From contig BRXU01000004.1 in the NCBI GenBank assembly GCA_030267565.1, forward strand, positions 3,726,501 to 3,790,500: a stretch of DNA of 64,000 nt, read 5' to 3'. Made by a program: the position numbers and the translations under genes. Within the stretch, counting starts at the first letter, position 1. Each line of letters starts with the position of its first letter. Origin of the DNA: Pleodorina starrii. Taxonomy: Eukaryota; Chlorophyta; Chlorophyceae; Chlamydomonadales; Volvocaceae. Positions 39,142-51,300 of the stretch are shown here, one piece after another. The notes beneath the pieces were generated by a model. The model was given only the letters and a program-made list of their open reading frames with translations, had not been told where the DNA came from and did no database searches.

Positions 39142-41201
39142 GGCGGCGGCAAGGATACGGTCACAAGGGGATATATCGACGTCTGATCACGTCGCGATTT
39201 TGAAGATTAACGAAATCGGGGTGCTGGTGAGTGTATTCGCTCCAAGCTAACCCACGCGGGTCCTTCCTAGGCAAGCCGAATGGCAGCACGGGCGTCTCGA
39301 TCGTCGTCGGCCCCTCCGAGGAGAGTGGCTCGGGACCCGACTGACCCGGCCGACATTCATCGGGCCTTCAGCCATGAAGAACGCGTACTTGCTCCACCAC
39401 TTTCAATTTTGGTCACACCGCATTTGCAGTGAAGGCCGGCGATGTGTGCAAGGTAGATGTGGGGTGTGTACGCGCGCGCTGAAGTCAGTCTCACTTAATT
39501 GACAGGCGCCCGCGCGCACATTCACAACTCTTGTGGAATGGGCACCGGTGTGAGAGCGCCGGCATTGGCCGTCGTGTCAGCCCGCCAGGACTGTTCGATT
39601 GCACGCGTACAGCGTGCAGTTACCGGTAGGACCCTGTACTGTGTGCGGCTGTGACGAACCCAAGGAGAAGGAAGTCGGAGGAATGAAGAGGAACGATGCA
39701 CAGACTCCTTTTGACATGGGGGGCCGGCGCGCCGAAGAAGGTGCAAGGCCGGATACGTCACCGCTACCCTATCCCCCGGCGGCTGGGCGGCAACGTTGCG
39801 ACCCTTCCTCATCACGTAACGCTCGCGACCCGCAATCTGTACAGTCCCCATGGGGTCGTGATGGGCGGCAGCGGCTCCAGGCGAGGTCCTATCTCACGCC
39901 CGTGTTCAGCCGCGGCTTACAAGCAAGGCCATACGGCCGGACTAATGCCTGACCCACATGCCAACGCCGCCCGCAGCTGCGTGTATCATATACACTCCCC
40001 TCACTGCGCGCCGGACACCGCCGAAGCGTCGGACACCGTCGCAGTGGCGGGAGCTACTTACCGTATGTCGTTGTCCGGCTTGCGAGCTGCGGCGCGTAGC
40101 GTGCCCACACACAGCACAGCACGCACCGACAGTCCTGACTCAGGAGCACTGCCCATCGAATGCCGTACCCATTCCTTTCGGAGGCGCACATGCAAGTGCC
40201 TCCTCCCCCCAGTACGGCACCGCTGGCGACGTCACCAGGAGCTGTGTCAGCGTTGCGCAAATTACTGTACGGCAGACCTACGTTACTTGCGCCGGCTCAA
40301 GGAGCCTATCAGCACTCCATACAGCCCCGCCCACGCGTCTCATTCCCCCTCCCTCCCTTCCTGGGAAACTGGCATCTCATTTCCGCTGCAGTGCTCTTTG
40401 CGAGGTTTGCGCACGGACACGGAGGTCTGGCGTGCCATAGCGGTTCGGCGTGTCCTCTTCCCACTGGATGAGCCCTCTGCGCCCCGCAGCCGCCGCCCTC
40501 CCGCCGTTCTTACGCCGGAGAGGGCGAGGGAGCCTCGGCGGGACACCGCCACCACCACCGCCACCACCACCGCCACCACCACCGCCGCTGACCGCAATGC
40601 CGCGGCAATATATTCCCTCGCCAACATAAGGCGCAGTTAAGGCGGCGCTCACATCAGGCGCAGACGCACACACGACAGTTCTCGGTTGCGGCCTTCATAA
40701 AACCAAAACTGGAGATCGGCGACGTGGTTCACGGACGCAGTTTATCCAACTACCCCCGACTACCGTACATTCGCCCCCCGCCCTCTCCCCTGCCTAACTT
40801 ACCTACCGCTTTCCCTCAAGTGTGACCATACGTGTGATTATGTGACCAATACCCGCTTGCTGACCAATACCCGCAATACCTGCTTGCTGAGCCTCACCTG
40901 CCAGTCCTGCCGCCCACTCCTGCAACCTCCCCTCCCCTCCCCTCGCTCCCTGCCAGAACCTCCCTCCCCGCCCCTGCCCGCCGTACCCCTACCCGTCCCC
41001 GCGACGAGAGCCCCTTCCCTCCCTGTCCCTACTTGCCCCTCCCCATCCGGGTACGTCGGTAAGTATTACAGGCTCCTGGAATCGCGGGCGTAGCTTCCGT
41101 CCCATCGCTGCGGTCTCATCTCCATTACCCTCAGCCCAGCCACCCTCCCCTCTTCAGCTGCCCAGCGCCGCCTTGCGCCACCGCAGCTCCGCCGCCCGTG
41201 T
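39142..41201. other. Gene-poor 2-kb interval
   Basis: Between two minus-strand genes I see no gene I can support. A 51-codon frame opens at the ATG at about 39281 (+). A 315-codon open frame on the plus strand (39696-40640) lacks any recognisable domain, has Cys/His/Arg-rich random-looking composition, and ends in a CCACCA repeat. The 40800-41060 part is strongly pyrimidine-rich. The promoter of the 87-residue gene should lie just right of 39141. Confidence 0.4.
41066..41070 (-). terminator. Candidate TGTAA polyadenylation signal, F-box gene
   Basis: On the minus strand this reads TGTAA, about 130 bp after the stop codon of the F-box/membrane protein gene at 41202. Position and sequence fit the volvocine polyadenylation signal. 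Confidence 0.55.
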
Positions 41202-44200
41202 TCAGTACCGCAGCCCGTTGCGAAGGCGCACGCAGCTGAAGGAGTGGTGCCACTCGTACGTGCCATACGCCCAGGCGAAGCCGTTCGACAGCAGGTGAAT
41301 GAGGGCCCAGTGGAGGCCGTCGCCGTACAGCGGCCACAGCAGCGCCGCCGGCAGATAGGCGGGCGAGGGGTGGGCAGGCGGGCGGTGCCAGGGCTCCAGG
41401 TTCAGGTGCGGAGGCACGGGAGGCAGACCCAGCAGCATCTGCGGAGGAGGCAGCGGCGGCAGCGCGGTGGGGTGGGGTGGGGGCCGGTTGGGTCATCAAG
41501 GCAGGCGCAGAGCGGTGGCGATAGGAGCGGTGCGCGCGAAGGGGGGGGGGGCAAGTCAGCTACGGCGCCGGCCTGCGGGGGTAATCCGCCGCTGCGCGTT
41601 TCAGCCGTTGCGTTGCGTGGAATGGAGTGGGGTGGAGTGGAGTGCGCGGGGCTGGGACTGCAGACGAGCCCGCCGCCTCCGTGACTCCGCATCCTCCCGC
41701 ATCCATGGCCGCTCTGGGCTTTGGCAACCTCCCTTGCACTAGCGCAACCTCAGCACCATCATCATCATCATCATCATCATCAGCAGGGACCCTTGAGGAC
41801 AGGAAGATGGCGGCCTGGGCCCTCATTGCATATCTGGCCCTATCACACATCCGTTATCGCGCAGCCCCTCGACCTGCCCCGCCGCCCTCTCCCCTCCGCT
41901 CCCCTTGTCTCACCTTGGCCGCGGGCACTGCGCCCAGGTAGTAGGTGGCCAGGATGAGCAGTCCCAGGGCGATGGAGCGCCGGGTGCCCAGCCACGCACA
42001 CGTCCTGGTGCATGCAGGGGGGGCGGGGCGGGGCAGGCGAAACAACAGCGCAGTTGTGAACTCTTGTGTGCAGTTGTGGACTCGGACAATCGGCAGCGCG
42101 GGCAATTGCGAGGCAGCGGCGTCCACCCGGCGGTCCGTCATGACTCATGATTCTTCATTCTGCTGGTGGGTCGGTCGACCACGATGCTGCCGATCGTCGG
42201 GCCGGTCGGCTTCTTTTGCCTGACCCACACACGGCCCTGACCCCCCCTCTTACCGCCCCTCGCCCCACCTCCTACCTGTACGCCGCCGCCAGTATAGCGG
42301 TGTGCAGCAGCATGTGCACCGCCGTGAACACCACGTAGTTGGTCAGCAGGGCCAACCGGAGGCCGCCACCCTGGGCGGTGCAGGCGCCGAACGCGCCGCA
42401 GGCCAGCGCCACGGCAGCGGCCACACCAAAGCCCGCGGCGCCCTCCGCCACCAGCTCTGAATCGGCAGGGAGGGAGGCAGGCAGGGAGGGAGGGGGTTGA
42501 CGCGGTGCGTGCTCGTGCGGGATCCACGGGTGCGGCATTGGTTACGCGGAGCGGATTGAGAGGGGACGAAAGCGCTGGGTATGACTTACAAAAGGTACCC
42601 TTCGAGGGGGCTGCTGCTGGGCAAGAGAGCATCTGGCTCGCCTTCTGCCCAGGGGACAGGCGCACGAGGACAGAGCTACGGCAGGGTGTCGGACCTCCAG
42701 CACGTTACCACCCCCACCCCCTCAGAGGCCGCACCTCGCGCCACGTAGGCGTCGTGCTGCGTGATGGTTAGTCGCCGCACCAGCCGCCGCTTCTCGTGCA
42801 GCGAGCGCAGCGCGGCCTCGGCCTTGTAGTGATGGAGGGGAGAGGCGGGAGGGAAGAGGGGCGGAGGGAAGCGGGAGGAAAGGGACGGGAGTTTACTTTC
42901 ATGGCACCCCGGTCGGTCGGTGGGTCGGTCGGTCGGTGGGTCATGAGGCATGTCAGCATGCGTGGGCTGTGCCGGCAGCCAACAACCTTGGACCTCAAAA
43001 ACCAGCAATTCAATTACGGCAGCAGCAGCAGACGGACGACGTATGGGCGGGCAGCATGGAGGGCATATGACATGTGCGACGGTGCGAGCGAGGGGGTCAC
43101 ACCCAACGGCCAACATCCGCCAACGGCCAGCCTCTCCACATTCCACATCGATCGACCCACATCGACCCACATCGCGGACGGGGCGGGCGCCCCCACCGCA
43201 CCACACAAGGAGCATCCACACCACATCACAAGTTCACAACGCGGGTGGGCGATCGGTGCAGGTCAGGTCACAACATGGTGACCCAATCAACCCAGTTCCG
43301 CATTTCATTGTGACGCAAGCAACCCAGTTCCACATTTCACACGGCTTCTTAAGACAAGAAGCTGCGCCGTTTGCAACCCTTCCTCCCAACCTGCGACCCT
43401 AGCCCAGCCACACCAAAGGGTCGGCCAACGTCAGTCGGTCACTATCACTAATACGGTACTGGTACCTGCAGCTCCAGGTCCGGTCGTGCCGCCAGCAGCA
43501 GCCGATACGCCCCCCGCAGGCGGCGGCACGTCATGGCGGCGCACGCCACCGCGCGCAGCCCCGCCATGCCGCCGTCACCAGCACCGCCGCTGCCGCTGCC
43601 GCCGCCGCTGCCCTCCTCGGCACCGCCGCTGCTGGCTCCCCACGGCCGAGCCCAGGTGCGTGCCGCCTCCCTCGCCGCCTGCCGCCGGGAGGGACTGGGC
43701 GTGGGGCTGGCTATGAGAGCGAAGCTCCAGCCGGGGCTGTTGGGAGGCACGCCGGGAGCGCCGCCGCCGCCGCCGCCGCCGCGGCGCGGACTGGCGCCCA
43801 GCGCGAGCCCCACGTCCTTATCGCCTGGCGCCGCCGACCCATGGGTCACGCAGGCCATCGTGATGAGGAGCAGCAGCTCATTGGGCAGCTCCAGCAGGCG
43901 GCACGGCGGATCAGGTAACGGCACCGCGACCGCCGGCTGCGGCGGCGGCGAGGTCGCCCGAAGCGGCTGTAGCTGTTGGAGCGGCGCCGCCACGCTGGCG
44001 GCGGCGGCCGCGGCGGCGGCGGCGGCCGCCGCCGCCGCGGCGGCGGCGCCGTCCGTCCAGCGCCGCGGGTGCAGCAGCGCGGGCAGCAGCGGCGGCGCCT
44101 TCAGCTGTGAGTAGGTGGAGATGTGCCGGAGGGTGGAGTGAGGCGCTCCGCGGCGCGGCGACGGCCGTGACGGGGCGCTGCTACCGGCGGCTGCGGCGGC

Positions 44201-44761
44201 GGCGGCGGCGCTACGTCCGCCGGACCGTTCGGTGGACCCGCGGGTCGGGGCCGAGCCGCATTCGCCGGCGTCGCCGGCCGTGGGGCTTGTCTCTGTCGCT
44301 AGCCAGCGGCATCGGGACGCAGTACCCGTGGCTGCCGCCGGCGGCAAGCGGGGGAAGGGCGGGGAAGGGCGAGGCGATGGTGGCGAGGGCGACTTGTCAC
44401 ACGGCTCACGCGCCCCGCCGTACGGCGCCAGCGGCTTGGCGTCATGGCGCGGAGGCTCCGACCCCGACGGGCACTGACGGTGCGGGCCCCGGTGGTGGGG
44501 GCTGTATGTGCCGGCGTCGCCTCTGGCACAGACACCGTAAGCATCGTAGACTTCGTCTACGAGGGTCGTGAAGACCTGAAACTGCTGCTGTGAGATGGAG
44601 ATGGCGCCTCCGGCGCTGGAGCGTCTCAGCGCGTCTTCGGCGGCACTAGACTCGGCGGGAGTGGACATCGGCGAGGCCGCGAGCGGATCTTCGCTACGGA
44701 CCGAGTCAGTTCTCGGACGCGAGCTTCCGAGGTTTTGTTCGCTGATGTACATAGCATCCAT
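41202..44761 (-). CDS. Putative F-box protein with C-terminal membrane helices
   Basis: Five exons on the minus strand: 44761-43466, 42822-42735, 42456-42276, 42004-41914 and 41438-41202. They join in phase to 630 residues. The start ATG at 44761 is the first ATG in this open frame. Residues 1-280 are disordered (Ser/Pro/Arg, then a run of about 16 Ala). An F-box-like segment follows: LLELPNELLLLITMACVTH, interrupted by a Gly/Pro/Ser-rich insert, then RAVACAAMTCRRLRGAYRLL. After a charged helix (LRSLHEKRRLVRRLTITQHD) come hydrophobic stretches typical of membrane spans: GFGVAAAVALACGAFGAC, LTNYVVFTAVHMLLHTAILA, SIALGLLILATYYLGAVP and ALLWPLYGDGLHWALIHLLS. If the F-box is real, the protein would recruit SCF ubiquitin ligase to a membrane. 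The F-box call is tentative because of the insert; the membrane part is clearer. Confidence 0.66.
41758..41783 (+). repeat. (ATC)n microsatellite
   Basis: About eight perfect ATC repeats lie in the last intron of the F-box/membrane protein gene. Confidence 0.85.
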
Positions 44762-45387
44762 ATTCAAGTACTTGTTTCCGGCAGTTGTAAATACAGAGAA
44801 GAACGCAGCAATATGGAAGCTGTAAGGCCAAGGGGCAGGGTAAAAGGAAGTGACCGTAGGACGCTCGTGGTCCGGGCACCAAATAATTCCGGTAGTACGT
44901 TCTGTCGCCTGCAAACACGGCCCTCTGCGCGACAGGAAAGAGGAGCAGCTGTTGCTTGTAGTTCTGCAAAGGCTTGTGTTGACCGAACCGATATGTTAAA
45001 GCGTGAAAGCAGGATGGGTGACAGGTGCGCAAATAAGCAGCTTAGCGCTGTGAGATAGACACGATAGCTTTATCTATCCGAAATCCATGACATTTGAGAG
45101 GAGGGGGGCCTGTAGGGTGGTTGTCAAACAACATTTCGCGCTCGACGGTGCTTTGGACGTACGGCAGAATCCGCCTTCGTCATTCGGGGATCGGGATGTG
45201 TCGCGGCAGAAATGCGTTTGCCATCCAGGCTCCATGCAAATCAACCACGCAGCGACGTACGCAGCTAGCGCGATCACCGCCGTTTGTGGCCTGTTTTTGT
45301 AGCTGTGCGGACTGTTTTGTGTGATATTTTCCGAGCGCAACTGCTGGCACTTTCTAACGCTGCGCGCGGCGACGTCAGAAAGCCGCC
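44762..45387. promoter_or_regulatory. Divergent upstream region, F-box gene and PRD1-like gene
   Basis: These 626 bp separate the start codons of the minus-strand F-box gene and the plus-strand PRD1-like gene. They should hold both promoters. Base composition is more balanced than in the flanks and no coding sequence was recognised. Confidence 0.45.
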
Positions 45388-48300
45388 ATGAGCTTCCTTG
45401 ACGTGTCTCACCACCAACTCCACGGCCATTCCGATTACCTCACCTACACGCTGCGATATGGAAGCGGGCCGGGACCGCCCGCGACGGCGGTCATCTGCCT
45501 GGCCTGCTTCCTGGACAGCCTTGCAGACGCGGACGCGCTGAACACGCGAAAGGCCTATGTCGTGAGGTGCGACCTCTAATCACGCAAAATTTTCGCAAGG
45601 AGAGCAAACAAAACGGGCAAGTGAAAAGTATCGTAGACAGAACATGAAGAAGAACATCCCGTCAGGCACATCCCGATCTGGAAAACAAACGAATGAAATC
45701 TCGTGCCCTGACACAAAGTGTTGGTGTTTGGCGATGATTAACGGCAGGCAACTCACGGAGATGCTGGCAGCAGCCCCTCCTCTTGGCGCCGTGGGCGGCA
45801 GCGGCGGCGCCGATGCCAGCAACTTCCGGGGCCAGGCGGCGCTGCTGCGCGACATTGCGCAGCAGCACGCGTCGCTCGTGGTTTCGGCGCTGGTGGAGCT
45901 GGTGGCGTGGTGCGGCGATGCAGCCCTGGAGGAGGGCCTCCGCGGCCTGTGCGCCGTCATCTGCTCGGCCACCGCACCCGCGGCGGCCGGCGGCGTCGGG
46001 CCGGGAGGCCTGCCCGGCGGCGGCCCGAACTTCCTGTCTGAGATGTTCGTGCACAGGTACGCCGGGACCGCTCCTGCCAGCCTTGGCCGCCGCACGCTCG
46101 CAATTTACCATTCGCTCCACCAGGCACCGTCACCTCTGATGGGTACCGAATGGATATCGTAGTGAGGTACGCCACTACGTGGCAACACGACCCCCTGCCC
46201 CCAACTCGTTCGTTCCTGGCTCCGCACGGTGTTGCTGCAGGTGCTCGGCGGCTCTGGAGACCCTCCTTACAGCGGAGCAGCCGCCGCCGCCGCCTCTGAT
46301 GGCCCACAGCCATGCGGGGCACCCGGGCCCGCCCGCCGTTCCCAGTCCCACCCCGCTGCTGCAGCTGCTGGCGGACCTAACCCAGCCCCGAAACCACAAC
46401 CCCGAGGACGACGGCGCCGCCGCGGCACTGGTTCGCGACCTGGCCGCCTCACCGCTGCTGCTGAGGGGCCTGGACGAGGCACTCGGTGGCGGCGGCAGCG
46501 GCGCCGGCGGCGCTGGGCGCTGGGCGGGCCACCCGGCGGGCGCAGCCGAGTCACTGGCGTTGAGGTGGGTAAGGCAGGCAAGCGGTCGGCAGCTCGCAGT
46601 GCACTCCCCTCCACTCCACGGGGGCTGTGGCAGCACCCGCACTCGCCCTCCCTGTAGCTAGAACCCTTCCACGCCCATTCGCTGTCCCTGAAGCTCCACT
46701 CGGCGCAGCGCCAGCTGCCCGCTCTTACCCAAAACCCATTGTGCCCGTCCGCAACGTCTCCAGAATCATCGCAAACTGCCAACTGCCAACCGCCTGGGAA
46801 ATGCCAACCGCCCCACACGCCGCCGCACTTAGCCCCACCGTCTTCCGCGCCCGCTGGCGCCCTCCCGCCCCCTCCGCCAACAGCCCCTCCCGCCCCGCGC
46901 TGCCCCGCTCAGGCTGCTGTTGACGGTGGTGCGGCACCCCTCCCAGGAGGCAGCCGGCCTGGTGGCCGCAGCGGGACAGCCCCTGTTCGAGCGCTGCGTG
47001 GCGTTGCTGGGCCGCACCGCGGCCGCCGGGCCCGGCCCGGGGGCTGGTGCCGGGGCCGGGCGCCACCTCGCCGAGCGGCGGCCGCTGTGCCTGGAGCTGC
47101 TCACTGCCCTGGCGGAGAGGGGTGAGGGGGGGCGAGGCGCGCGTCGCGTCCCAGCCAGGCTGCGACACTCCTAAAAGCCGACACACCGCGCGGTGGTCGA
47201 GGACCGATGCGCCCAGCGCCCACCCACCTACCCACCTACCCACCTACCCACCCACCCACCCGCCCACGTGGCGATTCTGGTCTTGGTCGTGTTGGAAGGG
47301 AGCAAGGGGATCAGGCGGTGCACCCCACTGGCCTGCGTTGCGTTGCGTTGCGCTGTGTTGCCCAGCCAGCTGTGTGACCGGGAGCCTGCAGCCTGGCCTT
47401 AAACGCCCCATCGCCGCCAAACGGCCGGCCGGCCGGACACTCGGTATCGTATCGTATGTACGTATCGTATTGTATCGTATCGGTATATGTGCCTATGTGC
47501 CGCCGCGCAACCCCCATTTTCCTGCCTGGCGTTGAAGGGCAAATATGACCTTGCAGCATCCCACCAATCCCCGGGAGATGCGCCACACGTTGCCCCTGCC
47601 CCGTGCATCACCGCCTTGAGCACATGCTGGTATCCTGGAGAGGTACCGTATGCACTCGTGCCGCGCCGTGCCGTCCGCCGTGCCGCGCGCGCGTGTGTGC
47701 GCAGGCTGCCTGCTGGATCAGACCCACGGGTCGGTGGGCGGCGTGGACCTGGCCGCCAGCAGCCTCCTCGCCGCGCAGCTGGTGACCGGCCTCAAGCCCT
47801 GCCTGCTGGACTCCTCCCGCCCGCAGCTGCAGGCCGCGGCCTGTCGGCTGTTGGGCGTCGTGTCGGGGCGCTGCCACCCCCGCCTGGTGCAGCAACTCAT
47901 TGCGGCCGATCTGGCGGAGTACATGTTTGAGGTGCTGCGGGGCGCGGCGGCGGCGGCGGCGGCGGCAGGGGCGGCGGCGGCGGCGGGGGCGGCCGCTGCC
48001 GCGGCGGCGGCGGCGGCTGACGCCGCCGGCGAGCTGACCCGCGCGGCGGTGGTGGCGTTGAGCTACTTGGCGATTGAGGGTATGGACGGGGCGGCGCGCT
48101 TTATTGTCATGGATGCGGGGTGCCGGGGTACCCGGGTTGGGGGTGGGGTTGTACGGTAATGCCCACCTCCTTGCTTCGCCCCGCCGCCTCCTGTTGCAGC
48201 CGCCCGGCTCCTCACCGCGTCGCGATACCGCGACGACCAGGCGGTGACGCGGTGTCCGCTGCCCGCTGCCCGCTGCGCGGTCGCGGTCGCTGTCGCCGTC

Positions 48301-51300
48301 GCCTCGTATGCTGCAGGCCCGCACTTCCAGAGCCGGCTGCCCTTCGGTGTGGAGGTACTGACGGAGCTGTGCGCCGCCGCCGCCGCCGGCTGCAACCACG
48401 GCCTGGCGGCGGACCTGGCGAGCCTGCTGCGGCTGGCCGTCGCGCCGGCACCGGTGTACGACACGTTGCAGTACGGTGGTGAAGTGGGCGACGATGCTGG
48501 CGGCACCGCTGCTGCTGCGGCTGCCGCCGCGGGGTGCGGACCGCCGGCCGGGGTCCCGGGGCGGCTGCCCCTGGCCGACGTCCGGAGGGTCATCTTGGCG
48601 GTGAGGCAGGCGGCTTCCAGCCGGGGGGCGTGTCCTTTGGCGCTTTTGCATCCCTCGCGTGTGTGCCTGCCTTTGCCTGCACTCCTCACTTGGAAACGCT
48701 TGGGAGCCGTCGGAAGCCCCATTGGGGGGAACTCGCTAGGACGTGAAAAAGACCGCCCGCCCTGTCGTGGTGCGACGTGGCGTGGCGTTTTTGCAGGTCG
48801 AGCCGCTGTTCCCGCGGCCCTCCCGAGCCGCTGTTGCCGCCGGCGCCGCCGCTGGAGGGGATCATCATCATCCTTATCATCATGATCATCTGGCTGCCGG
48901 CGCGGATGGCCCGGTGGATTTGTCCGAGGCCCACACCGCCTGCTGCAGGATCGCCTGCGAGGTGCTGTCGGGGGTGTGCGGCTGGGCCGGTCGGGCGCAG
49001 CACTCGGCGGCGGCGGCGGCGCTGCAGCAGCCGCTGCTGGGGGCGGTGGGCTCCGCGCTGCGCGGACTGTCGGTGACGGCGACTGCCAGCCTGGGAGTGG
49101 GTTCCGGTGGGTCGGGTCGGGTCGGGTCGGGTTGGGTTCTGGCGGGGATCTGGCGGCTGTGGTGGTGGTGGTGGTATTGGAGCTTCTGCTTCTGCAGCTG
49201 CTGCTGCTGCTGGCGTGAGGTATGGGGTTGTCTGACTAAAGTACCGGACACCAACGTTGGTGGGATACCGCGGAATGTTTGGCGCGCCCAGTGAACCATA
49301 ACCTCTGTTTGCGTGCCGCGTTCCGCGCCCTTGCCGCAGGCGGGTATCTGTGGGCCGCCTGCCAGTTGGCGGTGGACGCGGCGGCCGCCCTGCCGCCGCT
49401 GGCGCCGCTCGCCGCCGATGCCGCCCCGCAACCGCAACCGCACGCCGGCTTCAGCGCGGCTGCGGCGGCGGCTGCGGGAGGCGGCTGCGCAGCTGACTTC
49501 CGGGCGGATTCTGACGGCGGTGGACAGGAGCTGTTGGGTCCCCGGCGGCTGACTGCTGAGCTGCTGCGCATGTGGGAGGAGTGGACGCTGCCCGCCCTGG
49601 ACAGGTAGGTACAGGTAGGGACAGGTAGGGACAGGTGGGATGGCGGCTGGGTCCGCACCTCATGGCGGCGGGGCGGGGTGGGGCGGGGCGGGGGTTGTGC
49701 TAGGGCTCAGCTCCTCGCCCCGGCCACACCTTGCTGGGAGCCAAGCATGCTTTGCTTGCGCACGGCTGTCGCTGCGGCACCCATGCAGACAGCAGCTGGT
49801 CGACACCCGCTGGTGGTCGGCCCTGACTGCCTGTTTGGCCCGACCCATGGGTCGGTTCCCTCGGTCCGAGCTGGTTCGGTTCGCCAGTACTGGATCGCTG
49901 CCTGATTTGGCTCCCGCTCATGCGAATACCGCAGGTGGCACAGCGAAGCGCGGGGGATGGGGGTCGAGTCGCGCCTCCTGCTGCCAGCCCTGGGTCGCGC
50001 CCTGCACGCCGCCGCCGTGCCGCTGGCCGCCGCCCTGGCCCACACGCCCGCTGCCCCTGCCGCTACCGCTGCCGGCGGCGACTTCCGCTCCCCGCCAGCA
50101 GTCGATGACCCCGCAGTCGCGGCCGCGACGGGCCTGGCGTTCCGCCTACTGTCCTCCGGTTGGGTGCAGCTGAGCTTCGAGATTCTGGCGGCAGCGGCGG
50201 CCGTGACGCAGGAAGAGGTAGACGCGGCGGCGGCGGCGGCGGGGTCTGGGATGCTGCCCGGCTTGAAGGTCGAGGCCGGCGGCGGCGCTGACGACGGCGG
50301 ATGTGGTGGTGGTGTGCTGGGTGGCGGTAGCGGCGTCGCGGCGGAAGTGCGTCTGCAGGTGTGGCGCCTGCTGGTGCTGGTGTCCCTTGCGTGCGGCTGC
50401 AGCGCCGACGGTGGCGGCGTCGGCGGCGGGCTCGCGATGGAGGAGGCGTCGGCGGCAGAGTACGACAGCATGGCGGCGCTGATGAGCGGCTTCGAGAGCG
50501 TGGCACACGTGCTGGAGTTCCTGGCTACAGGTACGACAGTACGACACTCGGCGGTCCTGCGGCGGCAGGTACCGTATGCGGCGCACGACGAAACGTAAGA
50601 TTCTGCTTTTGCCTGTTGCATCGGCAGAGTGCTATGGTTTGTGCGGGTCTCACTTGAGGGGGGTTGGTGGCTCCCTCGCGTTCGCACCCCCCCGCCGCAG
50701 GCGGGGCGCAACAGGTGGCCGCCGCCGCAGCCAACAAGGGCTCCGACCAGGCCCGCGCCGCGGGCGCCGCCATGGAATGCTTCCTGCGGCTCCTGCGCTG
50801 CGCGCTCGCCCCCGGCGACGCGGGCTGGGCGCTGGCGGCGGCCGGCGGCGGGTCGGGCTTGGACTGGCTGCTGGCGGCGCTGGCGCACGTCCTCACGGAG
50901 CCGGTCGTGCAGCAGTGAGTTGGCCGCAAGCAGGCGGCCTCGCGGGCGCGGCGGCGGTCCGGGCAACAAGGTGTCCCCTCCGATAACCGACAAAGCGCTG
51001 CGCCGCTATATGCCGCTGCTGCCTTCCTCGATGCCGCTGCCGCTGCGTATATCGGCGCATCGCGTCGCATCGCTTTGTGGGGTACCATGGTAACGGAGCG
51101 GCCGAATGCTTCTCTCGCCTAAAGTTGCTCGCGTAGGGCTTCTCAGGTTCCCGTATTTCAGAAGTGTCTCGAGACATGGTATTCACAGCTCCCAACGCGT
51201 CCGTCCGTCCGTCCCTGAATCTCGATGCACGCTCTTTCCGTCGTGTATCGTTCGTCGCGCGTCTCACCCAGTTCACCTTCTGGCGTCCCGCCGCTTCCCA

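Noticed and set aside
39696..40640. 315-codon open frame on the plus strand
   Set aside because: Composition looks like translated non-coding GC-rich DNA (Arg/His/Pro/Cys scattered, terminal Thr/Ala repeat from CCACCA), with no domain and no supporting splice structure.
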